NCBI GenBank assembly: GCA_027604005.1
Contig: JADGJT010000016.1
Location: forward strand, 330 to 64,329
Direction of reading: 5' to 3'
DNA from: Dinochytrium kinnereticum
Lineage: Eukaryota > Chytridiomycota > Chytridiomycetes > Chytridiales > Chytridiaceae
DNA: 64,000 nucleotides
The position numbers and the translations under genes are program-made. The notes below the pieces were generated by a model that did no database searches, had not been told where the DNA came from, and worked only from the letters and a program-made list of their open reading frames with translations. The number at the start of each line of letters is the position of its first letter. The stretch's first letter is position 1. Positions 22,421-34,704 of the stretch are shown one piece after another.

Positions 22421-23803
22421 TCATTCGATCACGGATTTCAAGGCATTCTTTTGCTCATGGGTCAGATATGTTGGAAACTTGATGTTGAACTGAAGGATGA
22501 GATAACCTCGTTGATCGGGTGAACTTGAAAGGGGCATTCCTTCCTTTGATACTTTTTTACAGTATGTTGGGCTGCATAGGGATCATGGTTATCTTTGTTT
22601 CAATTAGACCTCGGGGCGACTTACTTCACAATGTCGTTAATGGGGATGGTGAGAACCCTGTCATCCAAGGTTTTTACTTCTACTGTCGAGCCAGATAACG
22701 CTTTTCCAAGGGTGATGTCTGTGACGTGGACGAGGTTGTCGCCTTCTCGTTTAAAACGATCATGACCTAGCTCTCTGATTGTGAAAACAATATCGGCTTT
22801 GATTTGCTTGTATGTCAGTAAAATCCCTTTGAATGGCGGTTTCCACCTGGTATCCGATTCGGTCCCTGATCGCCCTCACTGGGGAAAATGACCCGTGTCC
22901 CGTCCTTCCATCCTCGTTTAATATCGATAGTGAGTACTTTCTGAGCCTCCTGAGTTGTGACGCCGTCGTCACCAAAAACCTAATTCCTCACGAATAAGAA
23001 CAAATAAAATAATCTAGTAGAGGATGCCAAACACGCCAAACACACCTTTCTTAAAATCTTAACCTTCTTCACGGCACCATTGTAAAGTTCTTCCAGGGTT
23101 ACATTCAAATCCTTCTCAATAGGAGGATCTTGAACTGGAGGCGATATGGCCGGGTTGGGCCGATTCATGCCGTGCATCCCACCAAATTTATTACCGAATT
23201 GAGCTGGAAATGAAGAGGTGGTTTCGGTGTGAACTGCGAAAAAGTCTTGATGCGGGGAGTGACGTTGTGAGTGAGATTGTGGTGTTTCTTTCAAAAAAAG
23301 TTCTTACCGGCAAAGGGGTTTTTGCCTCCAAAGAATTGCACAAAGACTTCCTCTGGGTCTCCGTTGAAAGCATAGCCCCCAGAATAGCCATCAAAGTCTG
23401 AAAATAGAATATTTTCTAGTTGGGCGAAGGAGGGGGATTTGTCCTCATACCATCACGTTGGGGTACCCCATTCTTTAACCCGTCTGGGCCATACTGATCA
23501 TAAACAGCCCTTCTCTTTGCTGTATAGCAAGTGGATGTTAGTGATGGTAAGTAATGGAGATTGACCACGCACAATTGCTCAGCACGTCGTAGGCCTCTGC
23601 AATGCGCTTAAAGTTCTCGAACGAGTCGGGGGCGGGGTTCTTGTCGGGGTGGTGCTGGAGGAAGCGGAGGAAAGGGACAGAGCTGTTTGGGATGATGTGA
23701 TACCGATTAAGTGGTCTACCTTCAAGGACAGCCTGCGGTATGCCCTCCTCACGGCCTCGCTGTCGGCCGATCGCTCGACCTGAAGCACTTTGTAGTAGTC
23801 CAT
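22421..23803 (-). CDS. DNAJB13: DNAJB13-like HSP40 (radial spoke type)
   Basis: Multi-exon type II J-protein of about 320 residues. The J domain starts [20 protein letters not shown] and has the HPD motif in KHHPDKNP. The Gly/Phe part reads [23 protein letters not shown]. The C-terminal peptide-binding domains contain [54 protein letters not shown] and the pair [15 protein letters not shown] / [17 protein letters not shown] and LDDRxLxIPINDI are closer to DNAJB13 (axonemal radial spoke protein) than to cytosolic SIS1/DNAJB1. This implies a flagellum in the life cycle. There is no zinc-finger region, excluding YDJ1 types. It is divergent from RRP5 with 166 bp between start codons. Confidence 0.88.
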
Positions 23804-23969
23804 TACCACCGTACGTTTCTTCTGAAAGAATGTTGACAAACCAAAGTGACAAACTGTATTGTCCCACCCCCACCCTGTTTTTTCTTTTTTTTTTTTTTCT
23901 CTTTCCCTTTGCTTCTGCATCCGATCAACACCAACTGCTCACTGCTACCTACTCCAGTGGGAACATAGA

Positions 23970-26900
23970 ATGAAGATCAAGAAAAAGGAACGAAAGGGAC
24001 CCCCACCTGCTGCGGCTGCTGCTGTATTGCCTGCTGATGCTGCTGCGAATGGAGGAGGAGGCACGCTGAGGGCCAGCAATGACTCGAACGAGATGACCTC
24101 TTTCCCTAGGGGGCACGGCGGTGCTTCCGACGAGGGGCGTTTGACTGCATTGGAGGTTCGTGAGATTAATGACAGAGTCTCACGGGAGGTGGCGATGGAG
24201 AAGATGTTCTCAGAGGACAAGGATGAGGACATGACAGAGGATGGAGCCGCTAAGAAGAGAAAGCGCCAGGTTCCTTTCGACGTGCAAGCAAAGCGACTTG
24301 CGAGGCATGCAACCACAGAAACCAACGATCGGCCCAATAAGAAGCCAAAGCGTGGAAAACAGAGCGGTAGTGAGATTGGGACGGATGAGAAGGGGGATTC
24401 TGGAGCTCGCGAAGGAACATTAATTTCTAACATCACCTTCAAAGTTTGAGCTTGCTTTTTGGTGTTTTGTACTGATTGTTGAGTAGAGGCTTAGCGTTGG
24501 AATGAAGTTCCTTGGTGTCATTCGTGAGGTGAATGACTTGGATGCGGTAGTGGCACTGCCGAATCAGCTTGCTGGGTTCCTCTCTATCACGGAGATTTCA
24601 GCAAAGATCACGAGTATGGTTGAGCTCGCCGCTAGCGGCGAAGGTGATTCCACGGATGACGTTAGTTTGGACACGTTTTCTGAGGTTTAGATTATTGTTA
24701 CTGAATGATTCCATAGATTCCGTCACTGTCAAACCTCTTAGCCGTGGGCCAAATCATCCCATGTACAATTGTGGCGTTGGAGGATGCCGCTGCAAAGGGT
24801 GGTGAGGACGAATCGGTGAAGCGAAGGGTTGAGTTGTCTATCCGTCCGTCATTCACAAATGCCGGGGTAAAGAAGAGTGAGATTGTTGTTGGCATGGTAA
24901 ATTATCAAATATTGGTCATCAGAAGGAAATCTTACACTTCCTCTAGTCTCTTGTGGGATCCGTCGTATCCGTCGAAGACCACGGATACCTTCTTGACGTT
25001 GGAATTGAGGGTGTTCAAGGCTTTCTTCATAAGAAAAAGTCAGCCGCATACCGTGCCAGATTTTGCTCTGGTAAGGCGGTAGTCGTAAAATAACGAGAAT
25101 TAACTATGAGATTAGGGAACGACTTTGCCATTGGACAACCCGTCCCCTGCTGTATCCTTGAAATGAAGGAGAACGCACGTGTTTTGACACTTTCGGCTGA
25201 ACCTGATGCGTTTGCAAAGACTTCGGTAGGTTCTTGATTGTTTTCGTTATCTTAGCTCATTTTGTTCAGATTGCGAAAGATGTGGTACTGCCGTTTGGTG
25301 GGCTGATGCCTGGAAACCTTGTGCAAGGTCGCGTTAAGTCCATCAAAGACAACGGAATCACAGTGTCGTTTATGGAACTCTTTGACGGGTCAATCACTCT
25401 TCCTCATTTGAACGTGTTTGACTCTGAGGAGCTTAAGAAAAACTTTAAAGTTGGACAGACGGTATGCATTTGCTAAGAATCTCGCTCTTTTTGGCTTAAT
25501 TCGAATTTTGGTTTAGATCACCTCTAGAGTGCTTTATGTCGACCCTGAGCAGAAAACTGTCCACTTAACGCGTCGTAAAGCCCTTTTGGATTGGACGAGT
25601 GAGCCTATGTCTGTTAACTTTGGCCATACTTGGGACTCTGTCGAGATTGTTCGTGTAGAAGAGAAGTTGGGGTTGTTTGTTAAGTGCCCCAACGGTGCTT
25701 TTGGGCATATTCATGTAAGAGAACCATTACTGACATGAACAAGTCGAATAATTTTTTTTAAACATCATCAGATTTCGAGAATTTCCGACACTCGCCTCTC
25801 CTCTGTTGACGATGAGAAATACCTTGTCGGGTCCCATCATAAGGCTCGTGTTACAGGGTTTGACTGGAACGACGGTCTTTTGCTACTTTCAATGAAGCCT
25901 TCCGTGTTGAATTCACCGTTTTTGAGGAAGGAGGATATTGAGACTGGTACTGTTGTCAAGGTAGTAAAGCTGTTTTTTTTTTTTTTTTTGCGTTTACTTC
26001 CTACTGACACTTGCTTTTCCTTTTTCTTAGGGTACTATTTCGAAGGTTGAGAATTATGGCATACACGTTGCTTTGTCAGAGCATATCAATGCCCTCGTTC
26101 CCCAGTCTCATTTGTCTGAGATGAAGGTAATCAACCCAAGCAAGATCTTTAAGGTCGGGGCACCAGTAAAATGCAGGGTGAGTATTTCACATCCTCTTTC
26201 TTTTTGTTTTTATTCTCGTTAGTAAAAGGCTAACAGAACAATAGGTGCTTGCGAATAATTTAACTACAAAGAAGATCACTCTAACGTTGAAGAAGAATTT
26301 GATCAATTCTGAACTTCCTCCTATTGCTTCTTACGATTTGGCGAATATCGGTGTTATTACGAATGGGTACATTGTCTCAGTTAAAGACTTTGGATGCATT
26401 GTTGGCTTCTATAATGACGTTCGGGCCATCGCACCTCTCCCTGAACTTTCGTAAGTATTCCCAGATAGTGTATTTTTATTTCTCACCATCGTTTCCTTTT
26501 TTTCTTCTTTCAACACTTCTTTTAAGTGACCGCTTTGTTCGTCATGCCTCGGAGTTGTTCACTGTTGGCGAGGTGGTTAAATGCCGTGTTACTTTTGTCG
26601 ATCCTGATGCTCAGCGCATGACTGTCAGTATGAAGGTAACCTGTTATTTCTCCTAATGAGACGTAACTAAATTGTTTATCAGATATTCAATTCTGCCGAA
26701 AACAATGTAAAGGACCTCGAAATTGGCGAGGTAAGCAGAGCCAATCCTTACAGCACCATTTAAAATTTATATTAGACGGTTTCAGGAAAAGTCCTGTCCA
26801 TCTTACCAGATTCTGCTCTTTTGGAACTCTACCCATCCTTGGCAAGAGGCCACCTCCCCAAAGCCCATCTCAGCGATCACAATGAGCACTCGGATCTTAT

Positions 26901-29900
26901 GTTATCATCCCTTAAGGAAGGCACGGAAATTCAGGAACTTATTATCATTGACAAGGATTTGAAACGCGGTAGAGCTGTGGTGTCTGCTAAGCCTATGCTC
27001 GTCCAATCTGCAAAGGATATGAAGGAGGTTGGGTCTCTAGAGGTTGGGGATGTTGTTGCTGGGCACGTAAAATCCTTTACGGACTCGAAGCTTTTTGTTG
27101 GATTTGTAAATGGAAAAACCGGCGTCGCGAAGATTAATGTAATAACTTTTTTGTTTGAAAGGGTCGCTGTTGCTGACTCCCTTTTTTTTTTAGGGTATCT
27201 CGGACTCCTACGTATCAAAAGTTTCCGAGCTTTTTCTGCTCGGCCAAACCGTCCAATGTCGCATCCTCTCATGGAGTGACGTACAATCGCAATACGAAAT
27301 CAGCCTCAAACAAAGCCAACTTACTGACTCAAATACCACCCGACCCACCGACGTTCCCTTTCTCTCCTCACTCTTTAAAGAACGCGACCAAGCCGCCGAA
27401 TCCACTGCGGAGAATCTTAAGGAAACCCGCGCTTGGACCCAGAAATACGCTATTGGTTCGTCCGTAAATGGAACTGTTCGACAAAAGACTCCGTATGGGC
27501 TTATCATTGATTTGGAAAATGGCGATGCGACAGGTCTTGTTACATCTGAACTTGCGGGGAGCGTTAGCGCAAAGGAGAATGGGAAGGCCGTTGTTGGGAG
27601 GGTCTTGGATGCTGATATTGGGAAACGTATTTTGGATCTGAAGGTTATTGAAGGTGGGGAATCTGTTAAAGTTTCCCCGAAAGTTGTTAAGCAGGTGAGT
27701 GAAGTTTTTCTGGGGTATCTTTTAGCTTGATCTAAGCGATATTTTTATGAATAGCTTGAACCATTATTGAAGGCGGATGATAAGATTGACGCTATTGTCG
27801 AGGTTGTCAAGACTTCGTACCTTATCGTCAGTCTCCCCGCTTTCTCCTCAATCATCGCTTACGCCGCTACAAAGACCTACAACAATGCCGCAATAAGCTC
27901 TTCTTTAAAACTCTTCAGGGTTGGCCAAAAACTCAAAGTTTCGATTTCCCACGTGCCCGCTGTCGGTGAAAAGCATACGAAAAAGTCTGATAGATATGCT
28001 GCTCAACGTGTTTTCGTGACCATTGCACCTACTGCAACTCCAAGTGAGACTAGCGCTAAGAAAGACGCTGATGGGAAAAGGATTATTAAGGATTCAGTGG
28101 ATCCAACTGTTTCTTGTTTGGAGGATCTGACGATTGGGCGGTTGATCAAGGGACGGGTTAAGACTATTATGCCGAACCAAATTAATGTTATTATTGGGTC
28201 GAATTTGAGGGGGCGGGTCCACATCACTGAGATCGCGAACTCTATCAAGGAAATTGAAGATCGCGCTCATCCTTTTAAGAAGTATAAGGTTGGGGCGATG
28301 TTGAGCTTTAAGGTGGTCGGATTTCATGAGAACGGCAAGACTCATAAGTTCCTCCCGATCACTCACCGCAACCCCACCGCTAAAACCATTGTCGAGCTCT
28401 CACTTCGGCCTAAAGATCTCGCTGTCCCAAGTGGAGAGTTAGTAGAGGATCCTAAATCCCGCCACCTGACCTTAGACACCATTGAAACGGGGATAGAGTA
28501 CTTGGGATACGTTTCTAAGACTTCTGGAGACGCAGTTTGGGTTTGTTTAAGCCCGTTCTTGTTGGGCCGTGCACATATTCTGGAGTGCTCGGATGAGATG
28601 GAGACCCTTAAAGACCTTACAACAAATTTCCCACCTGGCCACGCGGTGACATGTAAAGTTCTAACGAAGAATCTCGACAAATCCGAGCTGAACCTTTCGC
28701 TTCGACCAACCCCCCAACACACTCTCCTTGAGGATGTGAAGGCCTCACAAAAACTAATTGGCAAGGTCACTAAAGTTGATCCTAAGCGTGGTATTACTGT
28801 TCAAATATCTGATAACCTTTACGGCCGCGTCTCTTTTGCGGATGTCCCGGAGTCGATTAAGGACCCCGTGAAGGATTTGGAGACGGGTATGCTTGTGAGC
28901 TGTTTTGCCGTTGGTAAACAGGCTGAGAGTGGGAATATCATGCTGGTCATTGGGGAGAAACCTCCGCCTGAGAAGAAGGAAGTTAAGGAAGGGGATATAG
29001 TTTCGGGGATTGTTAAAAATATTGCCGAAGGAGGTTTGTTTGTTGATTTGGGACGGGGCTTGACTGGGCGAGTGAGGATAAAGGATCTTTCCGACCAGTA
29101 TGTTAAGGAGTGGAAGGGATTGTACGAGATTGGGGCTAAAGTAAAAGGAAAGATATTGAGGTTTGTTTATTTTTTTCTCTACTTTGAAAACATTTTTTCC
29201 TTTATCTCTGGCTCTGACACTACTGCAGCGTTGCCTTGGAGAGTAGCCGGTTGGAACTTTCGCTTAAGGAGAGTGATGTGAATCCTGGGGCCGTCAGCAA
29301 GGCCAAGAGCACTATCTCCGTCGATTCTTTATCCGCTGGCATGAAGATCAAGGGAACTGTGAAGGCCATTGAGCCTTATGGTGTCTTTATCCGCCTTGAT
29401 GGATCCAATATCAGCGGATTGTGCCACAAATCTGAGGTTTGTGTTTTACATTTCACATACATATACTAAATTGTTCAATACATAGATCTCCGACATACCT
29501 TTCACGTCCATTGCTTCTCTTTACGAGATTGGTGATCCCGTTAAGGCTGTCATATTGAACGTAGACAAGAAAAAAAACAAAGTCTCTTTTGGGCTGAAGG
29601 CTTCGTACTTTGAGGAAGAGGATGCCTCAGGAGATGAGGATGTTGACATGCGTGACGCTAAGCTGAGCAATTCAACGGTGATGGATATTGATTCAGATGA
29701 CGAAGATTCCGGAAACATTGACGATGATAACGGGATAGATGAGGATGAGGATGAGGATGGGATCGCTGATATCGATGACGAGGAAGATGAAATTGCTACC
29801 AAGTCTACCCAAGATGCTCTGACTGGAGCGCCGATTGATTACATGAGGGACATGGAACCCCTTGACATCGACGCCGAGTCAGACGACGATGGTTCCGATG

Positions 29901-31064
29901 ATGACGACGCCATGGATGAAGACAATACCCCCGAAACTGAGGCCAAAGGAAAATCTCGTCGCCAGAAGAAACGCGAAAAAGAAACCGCCGAAGAGAAAGT
30001 TCGTCAACAAGAGGAAGCACTTCTAGAGGACTCTGCGCCAGATTCCGCGGACGCCTTTGAGAGGCTCCTTTTGGGATCACCCAATTCTTCATTTTTGTGG
30101 ATCAAATTTATGGCGTACTTTGTTCAGATTTCGGATATTCCTAAGGCGAGAGATGTTGCTGAACGAGCTCTGAAGGGTATTAGCTTTAGGGAGCAGACCG
30201 AGCTGCTTAATATTTGGGTTGCGTTGCTGAACCTCGAGAATAGCTATGGAGATCGGGATAGCCTTCAGAAGGTGTTTAATCGCGCTGTTGCTTACAATGA
30301 GGCTAAGGCAGTGTTTATGCACATGGCTAACATATATGAGAGGACTGGAAAGTTTGAGGTGAGTCGATTATGCTGTAAAGGCTTTTTTCTAATGGTTATC
30401 GACTATGTTTCTAACTTAAGTTTCCTTTTCTATTGTTTTTTTTTTCTCTTCAGGATTTGGATCAGCTGTTCCAGGCTATGATAAAGCGATTTAAGGAGAG
30501 CTGCAAAGTCTGGATTGCTTATGGATTGTCCCTGATGAAGCGAAAGAAGCTGAGCGATGCTAGAGCAGTGCTCTCAAAGTCTCTGAAGAGTCTGGCTAAG
30601 AGAAAACGTAAGTTTTTCATGTGCAATTCTTTCGCAATTACGTATTGCTGACGTTATTGGTTGTATAGATTTGAAGGCTATTTGCAAGTTTGCTCAAATG
30701 GAGTTTAAGATGGGCGAGCCTGAGAGAGGGAGAACTTTGTTTGAGGGTATTATTTCAAATCATCCGAAGAGATTGGATATGTGGTCCATTTACCTTGATA
30801 TGGAGATTAAGAACGGTGACGTTGCGATAACAAGGTATGTTCACTGATATGCTCTGCAAAGTGTCCCCCTTTGGCCTGTTTTAACCTTTTATTTAAAACA
30901 GACGGCTGTTTGACCGTGCGATCACGCTGAAGCTGTCATCCAAGAAGATGAAGTTCCTGTTCAAGAAGTACCTGGACTTCGAAAAGTCTTTCGGCACAGA
31001 GAGTGGGGTTGAGGGGGTAAAGAACAAGGCCATGCAATATGTCGAGAGCATATCGAGCGCCTAA
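23970..31064 (+). CDS. RRP5: rRNA biogenesis protein RRP5
   Basis: Around 20 short introns divide a protein of roughly 1,900-2,000 residues. A basic, Ala-rich N-terminus (MKIKKKERKGPPPAAAAAVL) leads into a long series of S1 RNA-binding repeats, probably 11 or more. Examples are LVQGRVKSIKDNGITVSFME, IVSGIVKNIAEGGLFVDLGR and GMKIKGTVKAIEPYGVFIRL. An acidic linker follows at about 29600-29960. The C-terminus has HAT/TPR-like repeats (NSSFLWIKFMAYFVQISDIP, RLFDRAI, KKYLDFEKSFG), ending QYVESISSA. This order is unique to Rrp5/PDCD11, which is needed in the nucleolus for early pre-rRNA cleavages of both the 18S and the 5.8S/25S pathways. The acidic linker is in frame on both sides of an intron-free block, so no break is suspected. 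Confidence 0.95.
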
Positions 31065-31854
31065 TTTCCTTTTTTACTTTTTGTTTCGCAGTTGCGTCTG
31101 TTATTTTTTCTTTGGCATTCACTTCAAAAAATAACAAAATTCATACAATATTTACATACATTTGTCTTGTTGTCTTGCTATATGAAAGAGTCGTATGTTT
31201 TTTTTTAAATACATACTTACCCCAAAAGCCCGAAGACAATACGCAACCGGCGGCAATGCTGGTGTTGACGGAATACGATAACGTGATAGAGCAGAAGTCT
31301 CCTGGCAGAGCGCGGCATTCCATAGCACAGTAGCAAGACGAAAGGGCTAAACTACTCTCCAGAAATCAGCAACGAGCGCTTTCAGCCTATAAATCTTTAA
31401 AAAAGTTAAGCCTCCACCGTTTTTGCTTCGCGCTTCCGCCAAAGATAAGGCATATACAGTAGCAATAACACCGGCATGTCTCAACGCTGTTCCTTCGCCT
31501 CCAATTTACTGCTTCTTTGTGGCAGCATGTTTCTAAATCCTGGAGGAGCCTCAACTGTGGCCTGAAGCTCGCATGCCGGTTCTTCAGAAATACAGGATCA
31601 TTCAGAAAAAAAAAGGAGAGGAGCCTGACAATCTGCCTCCCGGCTTGCAGTGGCCAGCATGCTGCATGCTGCTGCTGCTGATGCCTGCCTCCACAGTAGC
31701 AGACGTCAGCCCAGGCACATCCTCCCGTCGAGAGGCTCGGCGTTCAATCCAGCCCTGATCAAGTTCAGGCGAGCCTCCGAGGGGCCAACTGGCTGCGCAG
31801 GTCACCCTTGTCATGCCAAAGACCCCTTTGTACAACATTGCTGTATCTGCGAAA
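31065..31854. other. Intergenic stretch before the Spa2-like gene
   Basis: This stretch runs from the RRP5 stop to the Spa2-like start. The first part is T-rich 3' UTR-like sequence. From 31600 on it is GC-richer, with CTG repeats around 31665-31685 and overlapping GCATGC palindromes. Short frames on either strand match nothing recognised. It presumably contains the Spa2-like promoter. Confidence 0.5.
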
Positions 31855-34367
31855 ATGAACAGAGGAGGCGATCCGAGCGACGGCCATGTCGCTGTCCAGT
31901 ACGAGTCGCTGAGGTGCGTATGCGGGTGCGGATGGGCTGGATTTGCCTCTGTGTGTGATGCATTGTACCGTGGTGGCTTTGGGTCGTAGACTCATCTCTG
32001 ATCACTGAGTGTGCTGGGCTGGGCTGGCCGGGAGGGTTCAATGGGTGGGCGTGACATCATGGACGGATGGATGCATGCATGAGTGGATGGGTGTGAATTG
32101 CATGATCAAGAGAGTATGGGAATTCTAACTTTTCCGGCTCTCTTTCATTCCATCCAGGCAATACTTAGATTCGTATGTCAACAGCCCCAGGCAGCTGGCC
32201 AGTGCGAAGTCAACACAGAGGATTTCTGCCAGGGAACGGCTGTCTGGGCTTTCAAAACAGCAGCTGCTAGATCTTGTCACAGACGTCTATGATGAGATTG
32301 ATAGGAGGGTGCATCATTCTAATGAACGTGGGTCGGACTCTTGTGCACTTGAATGCAAGCCTGTCGTTTATTGAAACCCTTCCATTTTCTATTCAGTTCC
32401 TTTCCTTCCCATTCGGCCTGATCTGCATCAGAAGAGAAACCAGGCCAGGCAGAAGCTTGCTACTATGGGAACTGCACCGTTCAAGGATTTTGCTAGCGAT
32501 ATCATGGCACAGATTGAACGTAGATTTCCTCAGTTTGTCGAGGCCTATGATGTCAAGTTTGGGATCAATCAGGTATGATGCCACTGTTATTATGAGCTAT
32601 GTGATTTTGAGACTTTTTTTGTTCTAGGGACCTCCTCCTAACAACAACAACTTTGCTGAGAATGAGCATCAGGTTTGTGGTTTTTTGAATTTTTAGGGGT
32701 ATACTCTGACTTCAACAACATCAGAGCCCGCTGAACTCTCAGGGAGACATGTCAAAAGTCAGAGGAAGAGAACCCCAAGCGAACGAGTACCAAAATGGTC
32801 CTCCTAACGGGTTTTCTTCGGTTGCGCCTGACCGTATGAGGGATGAGTATGAGAGTAAGCTGGACGAGCTCCGATTGAGGGTGAAAGATCTGGAAAAAGA
32901 ATTGCAGGACAAGGCTGATCTGGAGTCTTCTTACCGCAAGCTGGAGCAGGATCATATTCGGTTGAAAGAGGACTATGATCTTCTCCAGGAAGACTTCAAC
33001 AATCAGCAATTGGTTTGGAGTTAGCGTGTAAAATTCGTGCTCACGTTTTTGTACTAGACTGCGCAAGATATTAAAGCTGAGGCTTCCAATCTTTTGGAAG
33101 AGATCAGAGAGCTCTCTGGAAGGAATCAACAGCTTACAGAAGAGCTGAACGCTTTGAGGAAGGGACGGAACGATGAGGTTTGGCATGCTAGTGTATTCAT
33201 AATACTTATTCTTTGCAAAAGATGGGTGGAGCAAAAGGAGGAGCAAAGCAACAAGACTATCCAAGTAAGAAAGTTGATTTTTATTTCACTCTAATCTGAC
33301 TTTAGACGAAGGTTCGCCTAGAAGTTACAATGAGCCCAAAGAGTCTCCCAGCAATGGAAACAACAACTTTGGAAACGGTGTTATCGACCGTGACCGAGTT
33401 AGCGCTTACCAGTCGGCTGTAGACGATCTACTCCGTGCCGCTCGGTTAGCTTTGTTTTTTCATATTCCCTTGTCTAACCATGATGTAGTGAGGCACCATC
33501 AAGCGTCTTGGTGGCTATGAAAGCGATCGTTATTGCCTGCAAGAACATCACAGAAGATACCGAAGCCTACGAAGTTAATAGCAACTCACTTTCGGAAGAT
33601 GACAAGGATAATCTCGAAGCCGTTAAGGGGCGTTTATCTGGAGCGCTCACTGGGCTTATGCACGCTGCAAAAAATCATGCGACTAACTTTGGATCCTCGC
33701 CTGTTTCAGCTTTGGAGGGCGCTGCGTCGAACCTTACAGCCACCATTGTTGAGTTGGTTAAGATCTTTAAGCTAAGAGGGGAAAACCAGAATGATTATAG
33801 CCAGAACGAAAGGCGATACACCGATGCCAGCATGGATTCCAGGAAACAGGCGCCACCACCTCTGGACATGTATGACCTTAAGGTGCGATCCACTGTTTTA
33901 CGCATAACCGTTTCTGATTCCCGAAATAGATATACCTAGAAAAGCAGACAGACCAGATCGTCCAGTCTATCCAAACACTTCTCCACTCCATGCGTCAATC
34001 AGCCAATGGGGAGGAGTTCCGTGACATTATCAGCGGCATCACGCGGACCGTCAATGAGGTCATTAATGAGTCGGATGGTTCAACGCTTGAAATGGCGTCA
34101 GGGGACCTTAGGGACCGCATCAAGCCTGTGCTGGATGATCTCGCTGCTGCAAATCAGAAGTTGAATGATCTAGGATATTCTATTTTGGAACAGCCCCAAA
34201 GCAAGACTCTTAAGCAGAGGATTGCTAGCTCTTCTTATGATATCGCAAAGTTTGTCAAGGAGTTGATTAGCATTATTGGTGAGCTCAAAAGATTGTCCTT
34301 GAATTGTTAGGGTTGGTCTGTTAACATCTTTCTTTCTTTTTCTCTCCTTTTTTTTTTTGCAGAATAA
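31855..34367 (+). CDS. SPA2: Spa2-like polarity scaffold (GIT/SHD repeats)
   Basis: About nine exons. Two Spa2-homology repeats are visible: SARERLSGLSKQQLLDLVTD VYDEIDRR and LPFLPIRPDLHQKRNQARQK LATMGTAPFKDFASDIMAQI ERRFP. A coiled coil follows (DEYESKLDELRLRVKDLEKE LQDK onwards). The C-terminal helical domain contains YLEKQTDQIVQSIQTLLHSM RQ, a Spa2-like segment. Fungal Spa2 is the polarisome scaffold at growing tips, linking Cdc42 effectors, formins and MAP-kinase kinases; in animals the repeat is found in GIT proteins. At about 550-600 residues it is much shorter than yeast Spa2 (over 1,400) and has no ArfGAP domain, so it is not a GIT. The end depends on a final intron: spliced it stops at 34367, unspliced at 34310. 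Confidence 0.85.
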
Positions 34368-34704
34368 GCGACCCCGCTAGAGTGCATTTCGTGTTTCTCC
34401 TTTTCATGTTATCAATTTCTGAAGCTACACCGTCCACTTCAGGTGTGCAACTCATATGCTGCGTTGGCCTTTCCCCCTCAAAAAAAACAAAAACAACCGA
34501 AAACCACCCACGGCTTCCAAAAAGAAAGTTGAACCTGATTGTTTGTTTATGCTGAGATTGCGTTTGCGACCAGTATCTTTTTTGTTGAGTTTATTAATCA
34601 ACGGCTTCCTATTTTATGAGAAAAATAAAGGAAGGGTTTTTTTAAAAAGCAAAAAAGGAAGGCTTATTTTATTGCAAAAAAATTTTCGCAAGGCCAATTG
34701 CAAT
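34368..34704. other. Convergent 3' spacer, Spa2-like / USO1
   Basis: Sequence between the converging ends of the Spa2-like and USO1 genes. It is A/T-rich with A runs (34475-34490, 34670-34685). The + strand frame from 34456 matches no known family. No gene is supported. Confidence 0.55.

Noticed and set aside
29521..29802. Ser-rich minus-strand frame
   Set aside because: It is the complement of the Asp/Glu-rich linker of RRP5.
31602..31838. Small minus-strand frame before the Spa2-like gene
   Set aside because: Competing frames in both directions, no motif, and GC-rich promoter-like sequence.
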